DNA of 64,000 nucleotides, from positions 81,156 through 145,155 of the forward strand of contig NZ_FNJD01000008.1 in NCBI RefSeq assembly GCF_900103185.1, in the 5' to 3' direction. The DNA comes from Sulfitobacter litoralis (GTDB lineage Bacteria > Pseudomonadota > Alphaproteobacteria > Rhodobacterales > Rhodobacteraceae). A program made the translations under genes and the position numbers. The notes below the pieces were generated by a model. It ran no database searches and was not told where the DNA came from. It worked only from the letters and a program-made list of their open reading frames with translations. Positions 1-8,565 of this stretch are shown here, in pieces (within the stretch, counting starts at the first letter, position 1; the number at the start of each line of letters is the position of its first letter).

Positions 1-1
1 C

Positions 2-226
2 CAGATGGGCTCGGGCCTGCTTGTTGGGTCAATCGGGGCGATGATGGGCAATGCCCTTTTGGCGATGGCGATACTAATCCCGATGATGGGGGCTATGGCC
101 TGCATATCCTTTCTGATGTATCGCAAGCTACAGCCGCCGGCGTCACCGACGGGACCAGCGGCGACACGCGCGACCTGCGGGCCCAAGGTCGCCGCCCAAG
201 CGCCGGTAACTGCGCCAGAAAAATAG
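2..226 (+). CDS. C-terminal fragment of a membrane transporter, probably MFS drug exporter
   Basis: Only the last 74 or so codons are inside the window; the frame is open to the left edge, so the true start lies upstream. The visible part has one long hydrophobic, Gly/Ala/Met-rich stretch typical of the last transmembrane helix of 12-helix drug exporters (Bcr/CflA-like), then a basic YRK and a Pro/Ala/Thr-rich, probably cytoplasmic tail ending in PEK. An RND efflux pair follows 70 bp downstream, which fits an export neighbourhood. The family call rests on helix style only; another polytopic transporter is possible. Confidence 0.5.
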   Translation, partial: QMGSGLLVGSIGAMMGNALLAMAILIPMMGAMACISFLMYRKLQPPASPTGPAATRATCGPKVAAQAPVTAPEK

Positions 227-299
227 GGCACGTCGCCTCCCAGAGACCGGCACCTCTGGTGCGATTTAAGATATGAATTGAAAAGACAGGATCGTCAGA

Positions 300-1466
300 A
301 TGAATTCCTTGATTTCCGGGCTGCGCCACGCAGTTCTTGCAACGGCTATTTGTGCGGTGTCTGTCCCCGCAGTGGCACAGCAGGCAGAGCGTCCACCCGC
401 CGCTGTCACCGTTATGACCATGCAACCGCAGGACGTGCAGCTGGCCACCACTTTACCGGGACGCGTTGTGGCCTCTGCCGAGGCCGAGGTGCGGCCGCAA
501 GTGGCTGGGATCGTCACCAAACGTCTATTTACCGAAGGCGAGCCTGTGGCAGAAGGCGATGTCCTTTTCACCATTGACCCAATCGCTTATGAGGCAGCGG
601 TGGCACAGGCGCAGGCCTCGGTCGCGCAGGCTCAGGCGCAAGCCCGGTCAGCAGATCGAGAGGCCAAGCGCTTCGAGGAACTGTCGTCGCGCAATGTGGC
701 CAGCGATCAGGCGCTTGATGCGGCGGTCGCAGCACGGGACGGCGCGGCGGCGTCGCTGCAGGCGGCGCAAGCTGGGTTGCAATCGGCCCAGATCGAACTG
801 GACCACACGCAGGTCCGTGCCCGCCTGTCAGGCGAGATCGGGCGGTCGCTGACCAGCCCCGGTGCGCTGGTGACCAACAGCCAAGCCAGCCCTCTCGCTA
901 TCATTCGCAACATTGACCCCGTTTATGTCGATGTGACGCAATCGGCTGCAGAACTGCTTGATTGGCGGCGCGGCAATGCGGAAAAACGGCTGGGCGACAC
1001 CCCGCGCGAGGTCAAGCTAACGCTGGCGGATGGCAGTATCTACGACCAGACCGGCACGTTGAACGCGGCCGAGCCGGACGTCGACCAGCAAACCGGCGTG
1101 GTCGTTCTACGAATGGGGTTTGCCAACCCTGACCGCCTGCTGCTGCCCGGGATGTATGTTCGCGTTGAAATGCCGACAGGGATCGCCAAGGGTGCGTTTC
1201 TTGTCCCGCAAGAGGCCGTGAGCCGCGACCGTCGTGGGCAGCCGCTGGCGATGGTGGTCAACGCCGACAATGTGGTCGAACAGCGCCTGCTGACGGTGCT
1301 ACAGGACCGTGGATCGGACTGGATCGTGAGCGAGGGCCTATCGGCGGGGGACCGTGTAATCGTGATGGGCCTGCAAAAGGCTGCCCCTGGTGCCACTGTC
1401 ACGCCCCAAGAACAAACCGCCCCCGACACCACGTCCAGGGACACCGCACCGGCACCCGCCGAATAA
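300..1466 (+). CDS. RND efflux periplasmic adaptor (AcrA/MexA type membrane-fusion protein)
   Basis: 388 aa. Residues 1-26 are a signal peptide with an AVA cleavage site. The mature protein follows the MFP order: a lipoyl half-motif near residues 55-90 (VRPQVAGIVTKRLFTEGEPV), an Ala/Gln-rich alpha-helical hairpin about 100-170 with coiled-coil character, the second lipoyl half, then beta-barrel and membrane-proximal domains. It bridges the inner-membrane pump encoded 21 bp downstream to an outer-membrane TolC-type channel, which is not in the window. There is no lipobox cysteine, so unlike AcrA it is probably not lipidated. A purine-rich AGGA precedes the ATG. Confidence 0.93.
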   Translation: MNSLISGLRHAVLATAICAVSVPAVAQQAERPPAAVTVMTMQPQDVQLATTLPGRVVASAEAEVRPQVAGIVTKRLFTEGEPVAEGDVLFTIDPIAYEAAVAQAQASVAQAQAQARSADREAKRFEELSSRNVASDQALDAAVAARDGAAASLQAAQAGLQSAQIELDHTQVRARLSGEIGRSLTSPGALVTNSQASPLAIIRNIDPVYVDVTQSAAELLDWRRGNAEKRLGDTPREVKLTLADGSIYDQTGTLNAAEPDVDQQTGVVVLRMGFANPDRLLLPGMYVRVEMPTGIAKGAFLVPQEAVSRDRRGQPLAMVVNADNVVEQRLLTVLQDRGSDWIVSEGLSAGDRVIVMGLQKAAPGATVTPQEQTAPDTTSRDTAPAPAE

Positions 1467-1487
1467 CCAAAAGCCGGAGCGTTTTGC

Positions 1488-4400
1488 ATGGCCCGTTTCT
1501 TTATTGACCGCCCTATCTTTGCGTGGGTCATTTCAATTTTCATCATGGGTATCGGCGTTTTGTCGATCCTCACCCTCCCCGTGGCGCAATATCCGCAGAT
1601 CGCGCCGCCCTCCGTGGCCGTGCGTGCGTCCTATCCCGGGGCCTCGGCGCAGACGGTGGCCAATACGGTGACGCAGGTGATTGAACAGCAGATGACCGGT
1701 CTGGACGGGCTGCGCTATATCTCGTCGTCATCCACCAGCGCCGGCGGTGCCAGCATCACGCTGACCTTCGAGACCGGCACCGATGTCGATATCGCGCAGG
1801 TACAGGTGCAAAACAAACTGTCGCAAGCCTCTGCGTTGTTGCCAGAACCGGTGCAGCGTCAGGGCATCACGGTGCAAAAATCCTCTGCCGGATTCTTGAT
1901 GGTGATCGGGCTGATTGGCGAGAACGGCCAATATGATGCCACCGATCTTGGCGACTACATGCAATCCAATCTGGTGAACGAGATCAGCCGCGTCGAAGGC
2001 GTGGGCAGCGTGCAGGTGTTCGGGGCGCAATACGCCATGCGCATCTGGCTTGACCCTGTAAAGCTCGCCGCGTTCGAGCTGACCCCATCCGACATCGTCG
2101 CCGCCGTTTCGGCCGAGAACGCGCAGATTTCGGCGGGGTCTTTTGGCAGCCGCCCCGCGGTCGAAGGGCAGGCGCTGAACGCGACGATCACGGCACAATC
2201 CCTGCTGACCAGTCCCGAGGATTTCCGCCAAATCGTGCTGCGTGCGGAAACCGACGGCGGGCTGGTGCTGCTGAATGATGTTGCGCGGGTAGAGATCGGT
2301 GCGGAAAGCTATGCCACAATCTCGCGCTATAACCGCAATGCCGCGACCGGCATGGCGGTCAGCCTCGCCCCCGGTGCCAACGCACTGGATACGGCTGCTG
2401 CCGTCGAACAGCGGATCGAGGAACTGTCGGCGTTCTTCCCCGACGGGGTCAGCTATGTTGTTCCCTTCGATACAACGCCTTTCGTCAAAATCTCTATCGA
2501 AGAGGTGATCAAGACCCTGATCGAGGCGATCGTGTTGGTGTTCATCGTTATGTATCTGTTCTTGCAGAACATTCGCGCCACGCTGATTCCGACGCTTGCT
2601 GTGCCGGTCGTGTTGCTGGGGACATTCGGCGTGCTGGCGGCCTTTGGGTTTTCGATCAACACGCTGACGATGTTGGGCATGGTGCTGGCGATTGGTCTGT
2701 TGGTGGATGACGCGATTGTTGTCGTCGAAAATGTCGAACGCATCATGGAACAGGAACACATCGGTCCGCTGGAAGCGACGCGCAAATCGATGGACCAGAT
2801 CACCGGTGCCTTGATCGGCATCGCTGTGGTTTTGTCTGCGGTTTTCGTGCCGATGGCGTTTTTCCCCGGCTCGACGGGGGTGATCTACAAGCAGTTCTCG
2901 ATCACCATCATCTCGGCCATGACATTGTCGGTGGTGGTGGCCCTGACGCTAACGCCGGCGCTCTGTGCGTCACTGCTTAGGCAGGGCAGCCACGAGAAGC
3001 GGCGCGGGTTCTTCGGCCTGTTCAACCGCGGTTTTGACAAGACGCTTGGTGGGTACACTGGCACGGTGGGCTGGCTGGTGCGCCGTCCGCTGCGGGTCGG
3101 GCTGGTCTATCTGGCGATCATCGCGGCGATGGTGTTCTTGTTCATGCGCACGCCCGCAGGGTTTCTGCCCGCCGAGGATCAGGGCACGCTGTTCACGCTG
3201 GTGCAGGCGCCCACGGGGGCGACGGCGGAACGCACGCTCGAGGTCATCAAGCAGGTCGAAAACTACTATCTGGAAAACGAGAGTGACGTCGTTGAATCCG
3301 TGTTCGGCGTGGTTGGCTTCAGCTTTGCGGGCCAAGGGCAAAACCTTGGTCTGGTCTTTGTACGGCTAAAAGACTGGGAGGAACGCACCGCAGCCGCGCA
3401 AAGCGTGCAGGCGGTGGCCGGTCGGGCGTTTGGTGCATTCAGCCAAATTCAGGACGCAATGGTGTTTCCCATTGTGCCACCCTCGGTCAGCCAGCTTGGC
3501 AATGTATCCGGCTTTGATTTCTATCTGCAAGGGCGCGGCGGGCAAAGCCACGAGCAATTGCTAGAGGCGCGTAACCAGCTGTTGGGAATGGCGGCGCAAA
3601 GCCCGCTCATCGCCTCCGCCCGCCCCAGCGGGCTAGAGGATGCGGCGCAGTTCAATCTGGATATCGACTGGCGCCGTGCCGGGGCGATGGGGGTCAGCGC
3701 CACGGATGTGGGCACGCTACTGACCATCGCTTGGGCGGGTCGCTATGTGAATGACTTTGTCGATGAAGGGCGGATCAAGCGGGTCTATGTGCAGGGCGAG
3801 GCCGCGGCGCGGGCGGTGCCTTCGGATCTTGAGAAATGGCGCGTGCGCAATGACAGCGGCGGGTTGGTGCCCTTCTCGAACTTTGCCGAAGGAAGCTGGG
3901 CTTACGGGCCGCAGGGGGTGAACCGCTATAACGGCATCCCCGCGATGCAAATTCAGGGGTCCCCCGCGCCGGGGGTCAGCACGGGCGAAGCCATCGCAGA
4001 GCTGGAACGTCTGGTGACGCAGTTGCCCCCAGGTTTCCAGATCGCGTGGACGGGTCTGTCGTTGGAAGAACAAGAAAGCGGCAATCAGGCACCGCTGCTG
4101 TATGGTCTGTCGCTGGCAGCGATTTTCCTTGCGCTGGCCGCGCTATATGAAAGCTGGTCGATCCCCTTTGCGGTGATGCTCGCGATGCCGATCGGTATCC
4201 TTGGGACGTTGACCGGTGCGTATCTGGGCGGGTTCGAAAATGGCGTCTTCTTTCAGGTGGGGCTGTTGACCGTCGTGGGTCTGACGGGCAAAAACGCGAT
4301 CCTGATCGTCGAGTTTGCCCGTGACAGACGCCGAGAAGGCGAGAGCGTTTTTGACGCCGCCATTGATGCAGCACGGCAGCGGTTCCGCCCGATCATCATG

Positions 4401-4601
4401 ACCTCTATGGCGTTTTCATTGGGGGTCTTGCCGCTGGTTCTTAGCACGGGTGCCGGGTCTGGCGGGCGTACGGCGATTGGGGCCGGTGTGCTGGCCGGTA
4501 CGATTGCCGCGACCGTTCTGGGTGTGCTGTTCGTGCCCTATTTCTTTGCCATGGTGGCGCGTTTCACCGGCAAGGATCCGGCCAAGACCACCAACGATTA
4601 A
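1488..4601 (+). CDS. RND efflux pump inner-membrane transporter, HAE-1 family (AcrB/MexB type)
   Basis: 1037 aa, the usual HAE-1 length. It begins with the classic MARFFIDRPIFAWV helix 1 signature and has two large periplasmic loops separated by two blocks of transmembrane helices. The proton-relay region is visible as GLLVDDAIVVVENVER (adjacent Asp residues in TM4), and TM10 contains the GLTGKNAILIVEFA signature with the conserved Lys. It exports hydrophobic drugs, solvents or aromatic substrates by proton antiport as a trimer with the adaptor just upstream. No local repressor gene (TetR/MarR) is present next to the pair within the window. Confidence 0.95.
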   Translation: MARFFIDRPIFAWVISIFIMGIGVLSILTLPVAQYPQIAPPSVAVRASYPGASAQTVANTVTQVIEQQMTGLDGLRYISSSSTSAGGASITLTFETGTDVDIAQVQVQNKLSQASALLPEPVQRQGITVQKSSAGFLMVIGLIGENGQYDATDLGDYMQSNLVNEISRVEGVGSVQVFGAQYAMRIWLDPVKLAAFELTPSDIVAAVSAENAQISAGSFGSRPAVEGQALNATITAQSLLTSPEDFRQIVLRAETDGGLVLLNDVARVEIGAESYATISRYNRNAATGMAVSLAPGANALDTAAAVEQRIEELSAFFPDGVSYVVPFDTTPFVKISIEEVIKTLIEAIVLVFIVMYLFLQNIRATLIPTLAVPVVLLGTFGVLAAFGFSINTLTMLGMVLAIGLLVDDAIVVVENVERIMEQEHIGPLEATRKSMDQITGALIGIAVVLSAVFVPMAFFPGSTGVIYKQFSITIISAMTLSVVVALTLTPALCASLLRQGSHEKRRGFFGLFNRGFDKTLGGYTGTVGWLVRRPLRVGLVYLAIIAAMVFLFMRTPAGFLPAEDQGTLFTLVQAPTGATAERTLEVIKQVENYYLENESDVVESVFGVVGFSFAGQGQNLGLVFVRLKDWEERTAAAQSVQAVAGRAFGAFSQIQDAMVFPIVPPSVSQLGNVSGFDFYLQGRGGQSHEQLLEARNQLLGMAAQSPLIASARPSGLEDAAQFNLDIDWRRAGAMGVSATDVGTLLTIAWAGRYVNDFVDEGRIKRVYVQGEAAARAVPSDLEKWRVRNDSGGLVPFSNFAEGSWAYGPQGVNRYNGIPAMQIQGSPAPGVSTGEAIAELERLVTQLPPGFQIAWTGLSLEEQESGNQAPLLYGLSLAAIFLALAALYESWSIPFAVMLAMPIGILGTLTGAYLGGFENGVFFQVGLLTVVGLTGKNAILIVEFARDRRREGESVFDAAIDAARQRFRPIIMTSMAFSLGVLPLVLSTGAGSGGRTAIGAGVLAGTIAATVLGVLFVPYFFAMVARFTGKDPAKTTND

Positions 4602-4627
4602 GCCCGCATCACCAGTGATGAAAATCT

Positions 4628-4656
4628 GGCGGAGGTAGCTTTACATTATCTCCGCC
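4628..4656 (+). terminator. Possible weak intrinsic terminator after the RND operon
   Basis: Seven-base arms GGCGGAG (4628-4634) and CTCCGCC (4650-4656) flank a 15-nt loop, followed only by TTTG. It lies 27 bp past the pump stop codon. The stem is GC-rich but the U-tract is short, so termination may be partial. Confidence 0.4.
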
Positions 4657-4764
4657 TTTGGCATGTCGGGTCATTGACCCCGCGGTTTCGCGGGCTAGCT
4701 CGCCTCTCCAAGGGAAGCATCAGAATTCCACGCCATTCGCCAACAGTTTGAAGGAATAGCCAGC

Positions 4765-5223
4765 ATGATCAACTTTACCCTGAACGGCAAAGAGGTAAGC
4801 GTTGACGCGCCCGACGACACGCCCCTTTTGTGGGTGCTGCGCGATGAGATGCGGCTGACTGGGACGAAATTTGGCTGTGGCATCGCCCAATGCGGTGCCT
4901 GCACCGTCGAGCTGAACGGTATGACACGTCGCAGCTGTGTCACCCCAATCTCGATGGTCGAGGGGTCTTATGTGACCACCATCGAAGCGGTCGAAGGTCG
5001 CGAAGCGCGCGCCGTACAGGCCGCATGGGAAGCGATTGACGTACCCCAGTGCGGTTGGTGTCAATCCGGACAGGTCATGAGCGCCACGGCCCTGCTGCGC
5101 GAGATCCCCAACCCCACGGACGAGGAGATCGACAATGCGATGGCCGGCAATATCTGCCGCTGCGCCACCTATGTCCGTATCCGCGCCGCGATCAAGAACG
5201 CCGCCAAAGAGCTGGAGGGTTAA
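4765..5223 (+). CDS. [2Fe-2S] subunit of IorA-type molybdenum hydroxylase
   Basis: 152 aa, matching small subunits of isoquinoline 1-oxidoreductase and related aldehyde or N-heteroaromatic dehydrogenases. The N-terminal plant-ferredoxin domain carries C38, C43, C46 and C58 (motif GCGIAQCGACT). The C-terminal four-helix domain carries C96, C99, C131 and C133 (CGWCQSG and CRC). It passes electrons from the molybdenum site of the next gene (3-bp gap) towards an acceptor, here probably the cytochrome c encoded third. An AAGGA ribosome-binding site sits 10 bp before the ATG. Substrate cannot be read from this subunit. Confidence 0.93.
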   Translation: MINFTLNGKEVSVDAPDDTPLLWVLRDEMRLTGTKFGCGIAQCGACTVELNGMTRRSCVTPISMVEGSYVTTIEAVEGREARAVQAAWEAIDVPQCGWCQSGQVMSATALLREIPNPTDEEIDNAMAGNICRCATYVRIRAAIKNAAKELEG

Positions 5224-5226
5224 GCC

Positions 5227-7404
5227 ATGAACACTTCAAAGCTTTCCCGTCGCGGCTTTCTGTCAACCGCTTCTGCCGGTCTGGTGATCGGTGTTGTTCT
5301 GCCGGAAAAATCACGCGCCCAATCCGGTGCCGCGACCGCTTTTGATCCGTCGGCTGATCCGGCTACCTTCGCACCAAACGCATTTGTCCGCGTCGCGCCG
5401 GATGACACGGTGACGGTGCTGATCAAGCATATCGAATTCGGTCAGGGGCCAAACACCGGTCTCGCGACCTTGGTGGCCGAAGAGTTGGACGCCGACTGGT
5501 CGCAGATGCGCGCCGAAAGTGCACCGGCCAATGATGAACTTTATGCCAATTCCTTGTTCGGATTGCAGGGGACAGGCGGATCCACCGCGATGGCGAACAG
5601 CTATATGCAGATGCGCAAAGCCGGCGCGGCTGCGCGCGCGATGCTGGTGGATGCTGCCGCCGCCGAATGGGGCGTGCCCGCGTCTGAAATTACTGTGTCA
5701 AAGGGGCGCATTTCTCACGCCAAGGGCACCGAAGCGGGCTTTGGTGCCTTCGCTGAGAAAGCCGCGACTATGACGGCACCTGCGGAGCCCAAGTTGAAGC
5801 AGGCCAAGGATTTTATCCTGATCGGGACCGATGTGCCCAAGCTGGATACCCACGCCAAGACGACCGGCAAAGCGGAATACACGATGGATGTGTACCGCGA
5901 CGGAATGGAGACCGTCGTCGTCGCCCACCCCGACAAGATGGGCGCTGTCGTGGCCAGCTTTGACGATACCGACGCACTGAAGGTCGCGGGCGTGATCGCG
6001 GTGCGTGAAATCCCGCATGGGGTCGCGGTCTATGCCAAGAACACCGGTGCCGCGCTCAAGGGGCGCGAGGCGTTGCGCGTGACGTGGGATGACAGCAAGG
6101 CCGAAACGCGGTCGAGCGAGCAAATCTATGCGGATTTCTCGCGTGCCGCTGCCGAAGGCGGCCGTGCCGCGGAAGAGGTTGGCGATGCTATGGCGGGGAT
6201 CGACGGGGCCGTGCAGGTGATCGAGGCAGAATTCCACTTCCCCTATCTTGCCCATGCCGCGCTCGAGCCGCTGGATGCTGTTCTTGAAATGACCGATGGC
6301 AAGGCCGAACTCTGGATGGGCTCGCAGTTCCCGTCGCTCGATAAGCCGACGCTGGCAGCCACCTTGGGGATCAATCCGTCAGATGTGCAGATCAACGTAA
6401 TGTTCGCGGGCGGCAGCTTTGGTCGCCGTGCGCAGCCTACGGCCCATGTCGCCGCTGAAGTCGCCGAGATCGCGAAAGCCGCAGGCGGCAACGGCGCGTG
6501 GAAGCTACTTTGGACGCGCGAAGATGACATGACCGGCGGCTATTATCGTCCGCTGACCGTGCACAAGATGAAGGGCGGCTTGGACGCAGACGGCAATATC
6601 GTCGGGTGGCATGACGTGGTGGTGAACCAGTCCATCATGGCCGGTGGTCCGATGGAAGCGATGATGAAAGACGGCATGGACCCGACCTCTTATGAGGGCG
6701 CGACGAAAATGCCATATGATCTGCCTGCGCTCAAGGTGGATTGGGTCCGGCAAGACAGCCCCGTGTCGGTGCTTTGGTGGCGTTCTGTCGGGCATTCGCA
6801 CACCGGCTATGCGACCGAAGTTTTCCTCGATCAACTGCTTGAAGCAGGGGGCAAAGACCCCGTTCAGGGGCGTCTGGACCTGATGAAAGGCGACGCCGGT
6901 CGCGACCGTGGCGTATTGGAAAAAGTGGCCGAGCTTGCGGGCTGGGACGGTACCAAGGTCAAGGGGGATCGTGCCTACGGCGTCGCCGTGCACGAAAGCT
7001 TTAATACCTATGTGGCCCAGATCGTCGAAGTGTCGGATCAAGGCGGTTTCCCCAAGGTGCATAAGATCTGGTGCGCCGTCGACTGTGGTGTCGCCGTGAA
7101 CCCCAATGTCATCCGTGCGCAGATCGAAGGTGGGGCCGGCTATGGTCTGGGCTCGGTGCTGTTCGACGAGGTCACCCTTGGCGAGGGCGGCACCATCGTT
7201 GAACGCAACTTTGACACCTACCGCATGCTGCGCATCAACGAGATGCCCGAGGTAGAAGTCGCCATCATCCAAAGCGACAATGACCCCACCGGCATCGGCG
7301 AACCCGGTCTGCCGCCCGTAGGACCAGCCGTCGCAAATGCATGGCGCGCCCTGACGGGGCAGGCTGTCACCAAACTGCCCTTTAGCAAATCCGTAGGAGT
7401 GTAA
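5227..7404 (+). CDS. IorB-type molybdopterin-binding catalytic subunit, Tat-exported
   Basis: 725 aa. The N-terminus has a twin-arginine signal (R8 R9 G F) followed by a hydrophobic stretch and a KSRAQS cleavage region, so the enzyme folds with its cofactors and then goes to the periplasm, carrying the signal-less small subunit along. The body shows xanthine-oxidase-family Moco motifs: FAGGSFGRRAQPT, a WWRSVGHSHTGYATE segment, and the C-terminal GEPGLPPVGPAVANA with the catalytic Glu. Isoquinoline 1-oxidoreductase beta subunits and membrane aldehyde dehydrogenases share this architecture. No separate FAD subunit is present, consistent with transfer to a c-type cytochrome rather than NAD or O2. 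Confidence 0.92.
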   Translation: MNTSKLSRRGFLSTASAGLVIGVVLPEKSRAQSGAATAFDPSADPATFAPNAFVRVAPDDTVTVLIKHIEFGQGPNTGLATLVAEELDADWSQMRAESAPANDELYANSLFGLQGTGGSTAMANSYMQMRKAGAAARAMLVDAAAAEWGVPASEITVSKGRISHAKGTEAGFGAFAEKAATMTAPAEPKLKQAKDFILIGTDVPKLDTHAKTTGKAEYTMDVYRDGMETVVVAHPDKMGAVVASFDDTDALKVAGVIAVREIPHGVAVYAKNTGAALKGREALRVTWDDSKAETRSSEQIYADFSRAAAEGGRAAEEVGDAMAGIDGAVQVIEAEFHFPYLAHAALEPLDAVLEMTDGKAELWMGSQFPSLDKPTLAATLGINPSDVQINVMFAGGSFGRRAQPTAHVAAEVAEIAKAAGGNGAWKLLWTREDDMTGGYYRPLTVHKMKGGLDADGNIVGWHDVVVNQSIMAGGPMEAMMKDGMDPTSYEGATKMPYDLPALKVDWVRQDSPVSVLWWRSVGHSHTGYATEVFLDQLLEAGGKDPVQGRLDLMKGDAGRDRGVLEKVAELAGWDGTKVKGDRAYGVAVHESFNTYVAQIVEVSDQGGFPKVHKIWCAVDCGVAVNPNVIRAQIEGGAGYGLGSVLFDEVTLGEGGTIVERNFDTYRMLRINEMPEVEVAIIQSDNDPTGIGEPGLPPVGPAVANAWRALTGQAVTKLPFSKSVGV

Positions 7405-7407
7405 GTC

Positions 7408-8013
7408 ATGAAAAATACGCTGAACATCATGGCCATCACTGCGCTGATGGCGGGCCCTGTTATGGCGGAAACCGTCAACGGTTTGCGCACCGTCAACGAG
7501 TTTGATGCCATCGAAGGGGAGGCCGAACGCTCCACCGCGCTGTTCGAGGAAATGATGGTGGTGATCGGACATCCGCGCTGCCTGAACTGTCACCCCGTCG
7601 ATAACTCCCCCCGCCAAGGGATGGATATGCAGATGCACGAGCCCCCCGTTGTGCGCGGAGAGGCGGACTTTGGTGCGCCGGGCATGCGCTGCACCACCTG
7701 CCACGGTGAACAAAACTTTACCTTTGCCGCAGGGGGCGGGTCTATTCCCGGCCATACGCCTTGGCAGTTAGCGCCTATCGAAATGGGTTGGGTTGGTAAA
7801 TCCGCCGCCGAGATTTGTGCCCAGATCAAGGACGAGGAACGCAATGGTGGCAAGACGCTGGAAGAGCTGCACGAGCATAACGCCGAAGACGGTCTGGTCG
7901 GTTGGGGATGGCATCCGGGCGAGGGACGCGAGCCCGCACCGGGCAGTCAGGAGATATTTGGCGAGCTGACCAAAGCCTGGATCGAGACGGGTGCAGCCTG
8001 CCCCGCGGGGTAA
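7408..8013 (+). CDS. Periplasmic dihaem c-type cytochrome, partner of the IorAB-like enzyme
   Basis: 201 aa. A signal peptide (cleavage after about A20, VMA|E) is followed by two haem-attachment motifs, CLNCH (58-62) and CTTCH (95-99). Several Met and His residues (for example GMDMQMHEPP) could be distal ligands. It starts 3 bp after the molybdenum subunit and is closed by a strong terminator, so it is the last gene of a three-gene operon and the probable electron acceptor leading to the respiratory chain. The C-terminal half lacks a further CXXCH and is not a clear known domain. Confidence 0.85.
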   Translation: MKNTLNIMAITALMAGPVMAETVNGLRTVNEFDAIEGEAERSTALFEEMMVVIGHPRCLNCHPVDNSPRQGMDMQMHEPPVVRGEADFGAPGMRCTTCHGEQNFTFAAGGGSIPGHTPWQLAPIEMGWVGKSAAEICAQIKDEERNGGKTLEELHEHNAEDGLVGWGWHPGEGREPAPGSQEIFGELTKAWIETGAACPAG

Positions 8014-8031
8014 TCCGCGCTCCACGAAAGC

Positions 8032-8061
8032 AAAGGGCCGCGCAGGGATGCGCGGCCCTTT
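8032..8061. terminator. Bidirectional intrinsic terminator between convergent genes
   Basis: Perfect 12-bp inverted repeat AAAGGGCCGCGC (8032-8043) and its complement (8050-8061) around a 6-nt loop. A-rich and T-rich ends on both sides make it work in both directions. It separates the cytochrome gene (plus) from the MaoC gene (minus). Confidence 0.88.
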
Positions 8062-8081
8062 GTCGTTCTGGTTGTGAACAA

Positions 8082-8552
8082 TTAGTCTTTAAAAACAGCC
8101 AGCCCAAGCCATTCGGCCACCATCGCGGGTGTCTCAACGCCTTCGATCTCGATCGTTAGCAGGTTCTCGCGCAGCATATCGGTGGCGTTGCGCGCCGTGA
8201 CCTTTTGCAGCGTAAACCGCCCCCGCAGGCGAGAGCCCGCTTTGACCGGTGTCAGAAACCGCAGCTTGTTCATGCCATAGTTGATGCCCATCACCTGTCC
8301 GGGCATCATATTAAAGCAATCATAGGCAAAGCGGCTGGCGAGCGACAGGGTCAGGAACCCGTGCGCGATGGTCCCGCCAAAGGGTGTTTCCGCCGCCGCG
8401 CGTTCAGGGTCGATGTGGATCCACTGCATATCATGGGTGGTTTTGGCGAATTGGTCGATCATCTCTTGATCCACCGTGATCCAATCAGAGACACCGACCT
8501 CGGTCCCGATCAGCGTTTCACTATGGGCAAACGCCTCTTTCAGTGCAGACAT
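8082..8552 (-). CDS. MaoC-like (R)-specific enoyl-CoA hydratase
   Basis: 156 aa, single hot-dog domain. The hydratase-2 motif is visible around residues 41-66: DMQWIHID followed by FGGTIAHG, including the Asp/His pair that hydrates trans-2-enoyl-CoA. The start at MSALKEAF is preferred over an upstream ATG at 8615 because AAGGAG lies 8 bp before it and the longer form would overlap the upstream gene. It is the last gene of a minus-strand trio with two medium-chain reductases, suggesting acyl-CoA metabolism. Confidence 0.88.
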   Translation of the reverse strand: MSALKEAFAHSETLIGTEVGVSDWITVDQEMIDQFAKTTHDMQWIHIDPERAAAETPFGGTIAHGFLTLSLASRFAYDCFNMMPGQVMGINYGMNKLRFLTPVKAGSRLRGRFTLQKVTARNATDMLRENLLTIEIEGVETPAMVAEWLGLAVFKD

Positions 8553-8565
8553 TGGTAATGCTCCT

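Noticed and set aside
250..262. Small hairpin GCACC-TCT-GGTGC after the first partial gene
   Set aside because: Only five base pairs and no T-run; not convincing as a terminator.
1728..2759. 343-codon minus-strand open frame inside the RND pump gene
   Set aside because: His/Gln/Arg-rich composition typical of antisense frames in GC-rich genes; the plus-strand pump is fully conserved.
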